Under the pieces are notes generated by a model. The model saw nothing but the letters and a program-made list of their open reading frames with translations, was not told where the DNA came from and ran no database searches. A stretch of 13,510 nucleotides of DNA from an uncultured Planctomycetaceae bacterium (GTDB taxonomy: Bacteria; Planctomycetota; Planctomycetia; Pirellulales; Pirellulaceae). Made by a program: the position numbers and the translations under genes. The stretch is taken from NCBI GenBank assembly GCA_937904535.1, contig CALELC010000174.1, positions 1 through 13,510 of the forward strand. The letters run 5' to 3'. Shown here one piece after another: positions 1-10,961 of the stretch; the stretch's first letter is position 1, and every line of letters begins with the position of its first letter.

Positions 1-576
1 GCCATGCCGAGCATGAACATGTTGGCGCCAAGCGAACTGCCGAAGAGTGCCTTCTGCGGGCGGGCCGCGAAGCTCGGCTTCCGCGCGATCACACCGGTGT
101 TCAACGGTGCGACTGAAGAGGACATCAACCAAGCTTTGGAGGAAGCCGGTCTGCCGAGTCACGGCAAGGTTCGGCTGTACGACGGCCGTAGCGGTGAGCC
201 GCTGGGGCAAGAGACGACGGTCGGCTACATCTACATGTTGAAGCTGCACCACTTGGTCGACGACAAGGTCCACGCGCGCAGCACCGGTCCTTACTCGTTG
301 ATCACCCAGCAACCGCTCGGCGGCAAGGCTCGCTTCGGTGGTCAGCGGTTCGGTGAGATGGAAGTCTGGGCCCTGGAAGCCTACGGCGCCGCGTATATCC
401 TTCAAGAGTTGCTGACCGTGAAGAGCGACGACGTCGAAGGCCGCACGAAGATCTACGAATCGATGGTCAAGGGTGAGAACACGCTGGAGGCGGGAACGCC
501 GGCCAGCTTCGACGTGTTGACCAACGAGATCCGTGGCCTCGGCCTCAACATGCAGCTGGAAAAACGCCCGATTTAA
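1..576 (+). CDS. rpoB: RNA polymerase beta subunit, C-terminal part (5' end outside window)
   Basis: This is the last ~191 codons of the beta subunit of bacterial RNA polymerase, the core enzyme that transcribes DNA. The reading frame is open from base 1, so the gene begins before the window and the early ATGs are internal. The translation contains the C-terminal beta signature: the segment KVRLYDGRSGEP, then the switch/clamp region GYIYMLKLHHLVDDKVHARS, then GPYSLITQQPLGGKARFGGQ, GQRFGEMEVWALEAYGAA and the downstream SDDVEGR motif. These are among the most conserved stretches of RpoB and form its interface with beta-prime. The protein ends in EKRPI followed by TAA. rpoC follows after a 178-bp gap on the same strand, the standard rpoBC order. 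The family call is secure; only the missing 5' part limits description. Confidence 0.98.
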   Translation, partial: AMPSMNMLAPSELPKSAFCGRAAKLGFRAITPVFNGATEEDINQALEEAGLPSHGKVRLYDGRSGEPLGQETTVGYIYMLKLHHLVDDKVHARSTGPYSLITQQPLGGKARFGGQRFGEMEVWALEAYGAAYILQELLTVKSDDVEGRTKIYESMVKGENTLEAGTPASFDVLTNEIRGLGLNMQLEKRPI

Positions 577-593
577 CGGACCCAGGCGATAGC

Positions 594-619
594 GACGCCG
601 ACGTGCAAACGTCGGTGTC
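594..619 (+). other. 11-bp hairpin with GCAA tetraloop in the rpoB-rpoC spacer
   Basis: Bases 594-604 (GACGCCGACGT) pair with 609-619 (ACGTCGGTGTC) over 11 base pairs, one of them a G-U wobble at 597/616. They enclose the four-base loop GCAA, which fits the GNRA tetraloop class. It begins 18 bases after the rpoB stop. No T-run follows, so it is not a typical intrinsic terminator. By inference it may be an RNA-processing site, a 3'-end stabiliser for rpoB, or a partial attenuator that sets the rpoB:rpoC ratio. The pairing is seen directly; the function is not known. Confidence 0.6.
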
Positions 620-754
620 CCTGTTCGAGTGCGTCCCCTGCAAGTTTGTCAGCGGTCAGGCTGCTCCCCGCCAGCCCCGCTGACGCTTATTTCAACGAAT
701 CCCCGTCCCGCCGCACCTGTCCGCAGGGCGGCGATCACCTAGGAGTGTTCCGTT

Positions 755-5101
<4,347 letters not shown>

Positions 5102-5156
5102 CCCGGGCACTCCCAATCGCGGCTGGATTCCCTTGCACACCGAAGCGCTCGCACTG

Positions 5157-6950
5157 ATGGCCCTGCTACCGATTCTGTCGGTAGCGGTGCTGTTGGTGCT
5201 GCTACGGTGGCCGGCCAGCCGCGCGATGCCAATTGCATACTTGATCACCGCGGGGCTTAGTCTGTTCGTCTGGCAAGTTCCGCCAGTTCAGGTCGCAGCG
5301 GCGACGCTCAAAGGATTGATCATCGCCCTGGAACTGTTGTTCATTATCTTTGGCGCCATTTTGCTGTTGGCGACGGTTACCCGCAGTGGCGCCATCTGCA
5401 CCATCCGGCGATGCTTCAGCGAGATCTCGCCGGACCGGCGGATTCAAGTGATCATCATTGCTTGGCTGTTTGGCTCGTTCATTGAAGGGGCCGCAGGTTT
5501 CGGCACCCCGGCGGCAGTGGCGGTGCCATTGCTGGCCGGCCTTGGATTTCCCGCTTTGGCCGCGGTGGTCGCCGGAATGGCCATCCAATGCACACCGGTT
5601 TCCTTCGGAGCGGTGGGGACGCCGATTTTGATCGGAGTCAGTTCAGGCCTGGCAGGCGAAGAGACGATTGACGCGGTTGCAAGCCGCTTCTCGTTTTCGT
5701 CCGCAAGTGACATGCTGGCGCTGATCGGTGTTCGGGTGGCGTTATTGCATGCCATCATCGGTACCTTCATTCCGTTGTTGGTCGTCGCGCTGATGACCCG
5801 CTGTTTTGGTCGCAATCGGTCGCTGCGCGAGGGTTTGGAGGTCTGGCCGTTTGCGTTGTTTGCAGCGGTAGCGATGACACTTCCCTACCTCGCGGTTGCG
5901 TATTGGCTGGGCCCCGAGTTCCCCTCGTTACTCGGCGGTTTAGCAGGCTTGGCCATCGTGGTGCCAGCGGCCCGAGCAGGTTTCTTGATGCCGCCGCAGA
6001 ATCGGACCTGGCAGTTCAGCGAGCCTGAGACCTGGGAACCGGAATGGAACGGCAAGGCGCCCTCGGTGCCTCCAGCAGTGGATACGGCTCCCGGCGTGTT
6101 CAACGCTTGGTTACCGTACTTAATCGTGGCAGCGCTATTGGTACTGACTCGGCAAACCGCGTTGCCGGGAATCAACGGGTCGCCTGCGGAAATAGCCAAA
6201 TCGGTCCGCTTGCCGTTTGAACATTTGCTGGGAACGCAGACGTCCCAGGTCGTTCTGCCACTGTACTCACCGGGAACCATCTTTATCGTCGCCTCACTGG
6301 CAACTTGGTTGCTGCACCGCATGAGCGTCCGCGCTTATGCGGCAGCTTGGTGCGACGCCGGACGTACCGTATTGGCCGCGTGCGTGGCATTGATTTTTAC
6401 GACACCAATGGTGCAGGTCTTCTTGAGCAGTGCCGACGGAGCGGCGGGCTACGAGCGGATGCCGATCGCGCTGGCGCAAGGCGTGGAGCGGTTGACCGGA
6501 TCTGCCTGGCCCTTGTTCTCGCCTTTGGTGGGCGGGGTCGGTGCTGCGGTGGCGGGAAGCAACACGATCAGCAACATGATGTTCTCGTTATTTCAGTTTG
6601 ATGTCGGGGTCAAACTCGGGGTCGATCCTTTCTGGATCGTTGCCTTACAGGCGGTCGGTGGTGCGGCGGGAAACACCATCTGCGTTCACAACGTTGTCGC
6701 CGCATCGGCCGTTGTTGGGTTGGTGGGACGCGAGAGCATTGTCATCCGCAAGACATTGCTCGTATTTCTTTATTATGTCACGCTGGCTGGCGGACTTGGC
6801 TACAGCCTGGTCTGGCAGCACGAACGGGGATGGGCGAATGTCGGCACCTGGATCGCTGTGGCGATCATCGCCTCGGCGATTGCCGGGCTTATTTGGGGAA
6901 CGCCTCGACGTGCTGCAGCAGCTGACAATTTGAACGATTCCATTAGCTAA
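5157..6950 (+). CDS. lldP: L-lactate permease family transporter (LldP/GlcA/LctP)
   Basis: This 597-residue polytopic membrane protein belongs to the lactate permease family, proton-coupled importers of lactate or glycolate. It has about 13 hydrophobic segments beginning at residue 2. Family signatures are clear: IEGAAGFGTP (109-118) followed by a CTPVSFGAVGTP segment; then NTISNMM (469-475) and NTICVHN (506-512) in the second half of the transporter. Two hydrophilic stretches break the membrane segments, one around residues 280-315. Start choice: ATG 5157 places the first membrane helix at once after the start, as in the family, but has no clear Shine-Dalgarno. TTG 5133 would add eight residues and is possible. 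The frame also stays open into the rpoC 3' end, which is not coding in this frame. The start lies 55 bp after rpoC, with a strong hairpin in its first codons. Substrate (lactate versus glycolate) cannot be told from sequence alone. Confidence 0.93.
   Translation: MALLPILSVAVLLVLLRWPASRAMPIAYLITAGLSLFVWQVPPVQVAAATLKGLIIALELLFIIFGAILLLATVTRSGAICTIRRCFSEISPDRRIQVIIIAWLFGSFIEGAAGFGTPAAVAVPLLAGLGFPALAAVVAGMAIQCTPVSFGAVGTPILIGVSSGLAGEETIDAVASRFSFSSASDMLALIGVRVALLHAIIGTFIPLLVVALMTRCFGRNRSLREGLEVWPFALFAAVAMTLPYLAVAYWLGPEFPSLLGGLAGLAIVVPAARAGFLMPPQNRTWQFSEPETWEPEWNGKAPSVPPAVDTAPGVFNAWLPYLIVAALLVLTRQTALPGINGSPAEIAKSVRLPFEHLLGTQTSQVVLPLYSPGTIFIVASLATWLLHRMSVRAYAAAWCDAGRTVLAACVALIFTTPMVQVFLSSADGAAGYERMPIALAQGVERLTGSAWPLFSPLVGGVGAAVAGSNTISNMMFSLFQFDVGVKLGVDPFWIVALQAVGGAAGNTICVHNVVAASAVVGLVGRESIVIRKTLLVFLYYVTLAGGLGYSLVWQHERGWANVGTWIAVAIIASAIAGLIWGTPRRAAAADNLNDSIS
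5163..5187 (+). other. 10-bp hairpin over the first codons of the permease gene
   Basis: GCTACCGA (5165-5172) and TCGGTAGC (5178-5185) are a perfect 8-bp inverted repeat around the five-base loop TTCTG. Two further pairs (one U-G) extend the stem to 5163/5187. It lies just downstream of the proposed ATG at 5157 and about 60 bases after the rpoC stop. There is no T-run, so a classical terminator is unlikely. By inference it could reduce read-through from rpoC or lower translation of the permease. Confidence 0.45.
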
Positions 6951-6974
6951 GTCACGAAGACCACGCTTGGCCGC

Positions 6975-8990
6975 ATGAGCATGCAAGGAAGCCCGATCTC
7001 CACCAGCCAATCGCTGACCGCGGGACTCAATCCCGCCCAGGCTGAAGCGGTTGCCACGTTGTCCGGTCCGCTGTTGGTGTTAGCTGGAGCCGGCACCGGC
7101 AAGACGCGGGTTGTCACCTATCGGATCGCCAATCTGATCCGGCACGGGACAGTCCCCGAACGAATTCTGGCGGTCACGTTCACCAACAAAGCCGCTGGCG
7201 AAATGCGTGAGCGAATCGGGCATTTGCTGGGTAAGCCGCGCGGTGGCAAAGGCAAGCAGGCCGCTGCCGGACCTGCCATCGGCACGTTCCATGCCCAGTG
7301 CGTCGGTATCCTGCGACGGCACGCAGCCAAGCTGGGTTACCCGGCCAAGTTCACGATCTACGATCGCGGCGACCAGGAGTCACTCGCTCGCAATGTGCTC
7401 CGCGACCTGCGACTCCCGGGCACAGCACTCAACCCATCGGACATGCTGGCAATCGTCGGTAACTGGAAAAACGCCTCGGTCGGCCCCAATGCGGCCGCCG
7501 GCGCAGCGCGAACCGACAAAGAGCACCTCGCCGCCGCGGCCTACCGCCGCTACCAAGATGGTCTGAAAGTTCGTGGGGCAATGGATTTCGACGATCTGTT
7601 GCTCAACACTGAACTGCTCTTTGCACAGCAGCCCGAGGTGCTCCAGGAAGAAGCGGATCGCTTTGATCACGTGTTGGTTGACGAATACCAAGATACCAAC
7701 GGCAGCCAATACCGCATCATTCGCGGCCTCGCGCTCGGACACCGCAATTTGTGTGTTGTTGGCGATGACGATCAATCGATTTACGGTTGGCGCGGTGCCG
7801 ATGTGACGCACATTTTGAACTTCCGCAAGGATTGGCCGGACGCCCGGATGATTCAGTTGGAGTCCAACTACCGCAGCACCGGGGCGATCTTGCAGATGGC
7901 CAATACGCTGATCGCGTACAACAGCGACCGGTACGGCAAAGTCCTCAAGCCGCACCTCCCTGACGGACCGCGGCCGCGAATCCTGCAACTGAAGGACGAG
8001 ACCGAAGAAGCGAAAATCGTCGTCGACGAAATTGCGCGACATATCGAGCAACACCACCGCCAACCGCGAGACATCGCGATCCTCTTTCGCACCAACGAGC
8101 AGCCGCGGTTGTTCGAGGTGGAAATGCGAAAACGCAAAGTTCCCTACGTGCTATTGGGCAGCCAATCGTTCTTTGACCGCCGCGAAATTCGCGACATCCT
8201 GGCTTATCTCAAGTGGATTGATCAGCCCGACGATGAAGTCTCGCTGCTGCGAGTCGTCAACACGCCGCCTCGTGGGCTGGGATCACAGACCATGCAATTG
8301 CTGATCGCTCGGGCCGTCGCCCGCGGCGAGTCGGTCTGGCGAGTGATGAATGATCCCTCAGCAATTCAGGACCTAACGCCGGCCGCTCGACGTGGCATTG
8401 CCGACCTGCGGGCGCTCTCGCAGGACATTGCACTGGCCACGCGCAGCGGTTCAATGGCCGAGGCTGTGCAGATGTTGATCAACCGAACTCGCTACTTGGA
8501 TGAGATCGCGCGGCTGTACGACGAGCCCGAAGAGCGTGAGTCGCGGACGGCGTCACTCGGTGAAGTCTCGAACGCGATCGCTGCCTATCAGGAACGCACG
8601 CCCGATGGCGACCTCGGCGGCTTCCTCGCCGAAATCGCGCTGGCCGGCAAAGAGATGGGCAGCGAGAAGGACAAAGCGGCAGCCAAGAACGCCGTGTGGT
8701 TGTTGACGATGCACGCGGCGAAAGGACTCGAGTTTCCGATCGTGTACCTGGTCGGGATGGAAGAAGGCCTGTTGCCGCATAGCCGCGCTGTGAAGAGCGG
8801 GCTGGAGAAGGACATCGCTGAAGAACGTCGGCTGTGTTACGTCGGGATCACACGGGCGCAGGAAAACCTGACGCTGTCGATGGCGTTGACACGGATGAAA
8901 TGGGGCAAGCCCCGACCGACCACACCGAGCCGGTTCCTGTATGAGATCACCGGCAAGGCCGATAACCCCAACCGCTATCGACGACGATAG
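6975..8990 (+). CDS. Superfamily 1 ATP-dependent DNA helicase, UvrD/Rep/PcrA type
   Basis: This 671-residue helicase unwinds DNA 3'-to-5' at the expense of ATP in replication restart and repair; which of these it serves cannot be settled here. All family motifs are present: Walker A GAGTGKT (38-44, K43); motif Ia TFTNKAAGEM (from 68); Walker B and motif II DEYQDTN (D236, E237); motif III GDDDQSIYGWRG (263-274); motif IV with NYRST (298-302); motif V TMHAAKGLEFP (from 578); and motif VI YVGITRAQ, with R627 as the arginine finger. Length and the ending (EEGLLPHSRA, then PSRFLYEI close to the C-terminus) resemble Rep (673 residues). It lacks the longer C-terminal extension of UvrD and PcrA. The start is 24 bp after the permease stop, so the two are probably co-transcribed. 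ATG 6975 and ATG 6981 are both usable; neither has a good ribosome-binding site. The extreme C-terminus is basic (NRYRRR). Confidence 0.96.
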   Translation: MSMQGSPISTSQSLTAGLNPAQAEAVATLSGPLLVLAGAGTGKTRVVTYRIANLIRHGTVPERILAVTFTNKAAGEMRERIGHLLGKPRGGKGKQAAAGPAIGTFHAQCVGILRRHAAKLGYPAKFTIYDRGDQESLARNVLRDLRLPGTALNPSDMLAIVGNWKNASVGPNAAAGAARTDKEHLAAAAYRRYQDGLKVRGAMDFDDLLLNTELLFAQQPEVLQEEADRFDHVLVDEYQDTNGSQYRIIRGLALGHRNLCVVGDDDQSIYGWRGADVTHILNFRKDWPDARMIQLESNYRSTGAILQMANTLIAYNSDRYGKVLKPHLPDGPRPRILQLKDETEEAKIVVDEIARHIEQHHRQPRDIAILFRTNEQPRLFEVEMRKRKVPYVLLGSQSFFDRREIRDILAYLKWIDQPDDEVSLLRVVNTPPRGLGSQTMQLLIARAVARGESVWRVMNDPSAIQDLTPAARRGIADLRALSQDIALATRSGSMAEAVQMLINRTRYLDEIARLYDEPEERESRTASLGEVSNAIAAYQERTPDGDLGGFLAEIALAGKEMGSEKDKAAAKNAVWLLTMHAAKGLEFPIVYLVGMEEGLLPHSRAVKSGLEKDIAEERRLCYVGITRAQENLTLSMALTRMKWGKPRPTTPSRFLYEITGKADNPNRYRRR

Positions 8991-9033
8991 CGGGCAAGCT
9001 CGCGGTACGGTTCATCCGTTCGCAGGGGTCCGC

Positions 9034-10677
9034 CTACGGCTGCCGAAAAACCATCAGTCCGGCGCGTTCAACCTCCAGGGGCTGCCCCGCCAGCGCTCGG
9101 CGAATCGCCGGCAAAACCGGACAATCGGATTTCACCACGGCCTGACGAACAACATCAGCCCAGACAGCCTGCGTCAAACCAGTGCTTGAGTCGAGCACGC
9201 CGCGATTCACGGCAACCAGCGCCTCGCCTACCTGCAAACGGAACTCTGTTTGCGCCAACCGGCAGTCGATTCGGCTGGCGAGCGGGTCACTTTGCATCCC
9301 ACTGCACAAGGGCCGGAACCCGCGTGCGCTGGCGATGATCGCCTGGCAACTCCCCGCCGAGGCCACACTCCCTTCGCCGCTTTCGGGATTCAGGTGTCCA
9401 TAGAGCATCGAGACGATCTGGTCGCCGGTGTTGGTTTGCCAGAGTGAATCGCTCAGCCGGGACAGCATGTCGGTGACGCTGTGGCGATAGTGGCTATGCG
9501 CTGCAAAGGCCGCACGGGCTGTGGCGGCGATCATCGCGCCGCAGAGTTCTCGAGATTCGGCTTCGGCCAGCGCAAAAGCGATGATGCCATCGGGCAGGAT
9601 TTCCCAACTGTGCCATGAGCAAGCCCACGGCCGGGGCGACTCTGTCCAGCCGTCGACAAAATAGCCCGGCGAAAGTTCCATGGCCGGCGGCAACTGCCGC
9701 ATCTGCCACTGAGCCGCTGATTGCAGTACGCTGCTTGTCATCGTCCAGCGTTGGCGGTCCCGGCTGAGTTTGGTCCGCGCTAATTCGGCGGCGACTGCGG
9801 TGGCCGCTATTTGAGCCGTCCTACCGTCGCGATGGGAAAACCGTTGTGGCTCGTTCGCCCATAGCCAGAGCGTCCCAATGGGAAGATCGTCTTCTTCAAT
9901 CCGCACGACGATTGCCGACGCGTAAGGTTCGGGACTGTTCCAGGTAGTCGACAACGTCTCATTCAAGTCATCGATCAACACGACATCGCGGACAAGCGAT
10001 TCCAGGTCGCCGCGACTGCCACGCAGCGGTCGGGCTGGTTGCAACAGGCGTGTTTGTGGCAGGCCCGAACACGCTCGTAGCTTCAAAGTCGTGGTCTGCT
10101 CGTCAAGCAGGTAGATTGCGGCAGCGTCACAACCGGTTGCCTCCAGTGCCCGGTCAAGCAGCCGCTGCAGCCGCTGAGCAACGTGGTCGGCAGCATCGTT
10201 GGAACTTACAGGAGTCGCGGTTGCCGCAAGCTCGGCTTCCTGGCGTTCATAAGCTTCGAGCGACTGCTGGACGAGCTGCGCCAAATCAGCTCCGGCCATT
10301 GCCAATCGTTCGGCGGCCTGATGACTCACGGTCGGTACATCCGCCAGCGAGTCGAGATCTCCCATCAGAGCATTCTGGAGAGCGGGACGTAACCGGATCA
10401 GCGGCAATGAGGACTCGGTGCCGCATGAGCGTCCTCCGGAAATGCTGCCGCTGGGTGCCTCGGCACGCCAACCGGTCGCCTCCGTATAGGCCTGCCAGAA
10501 TCGCGCTACCGGATCCATGGCAGCTCGCGAGGCAAAGGGGCGATCGCGACGTGGCGCCGAGTGCAGGCGCAGGTAGCTGGGGATCGTGGATTTGGTCACG
10601 GCTAAGGTCTCGCGGCGTGAGTTGGTGTGGCGGCGTTCCTCGCCCAGATGGAGCTGCGGCGTCCGTCTTCCCGACAT
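9034..10677 (-). CDS. GAF domain plus degenerate SpoIIE/PP2C-like phosphatase domain protein
   Basis: This is a 547-residue cytoplasmic signalling protein if it starts at ATG 10677. A helical segment (about 118-157) leads into a GAF-type sensor domain (about 163-303, including the AAIYLLDE and IGTLWLWA strands). It is followed by a domain with the shape of an RsbU/SpoIIE serine phosphatase (about 320-545: a QLPP linker, an LPDG turn, YGHLNPESGE, then a closing GEALVAVNRGVL). Where active family members have GGDxxD, GDVSGHG and TDG, this protein has ACSWHS (352-357), AEAESRE (371-377) and NRG (491-493), so the metal-binding aspartates are missing. It probably binds rather than dephosphorylates a partner; this is inference. 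The start is uncertain: GTG 10599 (beginning VTKSTIPSYL) and ATG 10518 (beginning MDPVARFW) are credible alternatives, and none has a strong ribosome-binding site. No anti-sigma partner gene is nearby. The gene converges with the helicase, 43 bp apart. Confidence 0.82.
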   Translation of the reverse strand: MSGRRTPQLHLGEERRHTNSRRETLAVTKSTIPSYLRLHSAPRRDRPFASRAAMDPVARFWQAYTEATGWRAEAPSGSISGGRSCGTESSLPLIRLRPALQNALMGDLDSLADVPTVSHQAAERLAMAGADLAQLVQQSLEAYERQEAELAATATPVSSNDAADHVAQRLQRLLDRALEATGCDAAAIYLLDEQTTTLKLRACSGLPQTRLLQPARPLRGSRGDLESLVRDVVLIDDLNETLSTTWNSPEPYASAIVVRIEEDDLPIGTLWLWANEPQRFSHRDGRTAQIAATAVAAELARTKLSRDRQRWTMTSSVLQSAAQWQMRQLPPAMELSPGYFVDGWTESPRPWACSWHSWEILPDGIIAFALAEAESRELCGAMIAATARAAFAAHSHYRHSVTDMLSRLSDSLWQTNTGDQIVSMLYGHLNPESGEGSVASAGSCQAIIASARGFRPLCSGMQSDPLASRIDCRLAQTEFRLQVGEALVAVNRGVLDSSTGLTQAVWADVVRQAVVKSDCPVLPAIRRALAGQPLEVERAGLMVFRQP

Positions 10678-10763
10678 CTGCCCCGTCTTCTGCGGCTCTC
10701 ATCGACCCACCATCAGAGCTTGCCGCACCCAATCATCCACCGGAACCCAAAAACTCAACGCAG

Positions 10764-10784
10764 CCCGCCCTTACACCCCAACCC
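10764..10784 (-). other. G-quadruplex-type motif upstream of the GAF/phosphatase-like gene
   Basis: Read on the minus strand, this stretch has four guanine runs of three or four bases separated by TT, TGTAA and C, which fits the G3+N1-7 pattern. It is 87 bases upstream of ATG 10677 and on the sense strand of that gene, so it would lie in its leader or promoter region. The surrounding 10725-10800 is strongly C-rich on the plus strand. The motif is seen; any folding or regulatory role is inference. Confidence 0.4.
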
Positions 10785-10890
10785 TCTCGCCTTACCGCAA
10801 AAGTCATTAGAACCGTTATCTATCACCGTTCAGCAAGCTCCCGTTGGGCCTGCTGATTCAGCTGATACGGTTCGATGGTCCGGTGCAACG

Positions 10891-10927
10891 AAAACGAGCC
10901 CGTGAAGTATCTACTCCACGGGCTCGT
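10891..10927 (-). terminator. Intrinsic terminator of the lipoprotein-DUF1559 unit
   Basis: Bases 10894-10904 (ACGAGCCCGTG) and 10917-10927 (CACGGGCTCGT) form a perfect 11-bp GC-rich stem with a 12-base loop. On the minus strand the stem ends directly in TTTT (10894-10891), giving the stem-plus-U-tract layout of a rho-independent terminator. It lies 34 bases after the DUF1559 stop codon, in the right orientation. Its intact state indicates that the DUF1559 reading frame is still maintained as a transcribed gene. Confidence 0.88.
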
Positions 10928-10961
10928 CAGCGTTAAAACGGACGCAGTCTAAGTGTGAAAC

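Noticed and set aside
577..754. Short open frame in the rpoB-rpoC spacer running into rpoC
   Set aside because: It overlaps the start of rpoC in another frame and has no family features; the AGGAG site serves the rpoC ATG.
8990..9033. Bidirectional terminator between the convergent helicase and GAF genes
   Set aside because: Only a 5-bp stem (GCGGG/CTCGC) is visible and there is no T-run on either side.
10050..10856. 268-codon plus-strand open frame antisense to the GAF/phosphatase-like gene
   Set aside because: Its translation is low-complexity R/P/S-rich with no domain, whereas the minus strand gives a coherent GAF plus SpoIIE-like architecture.
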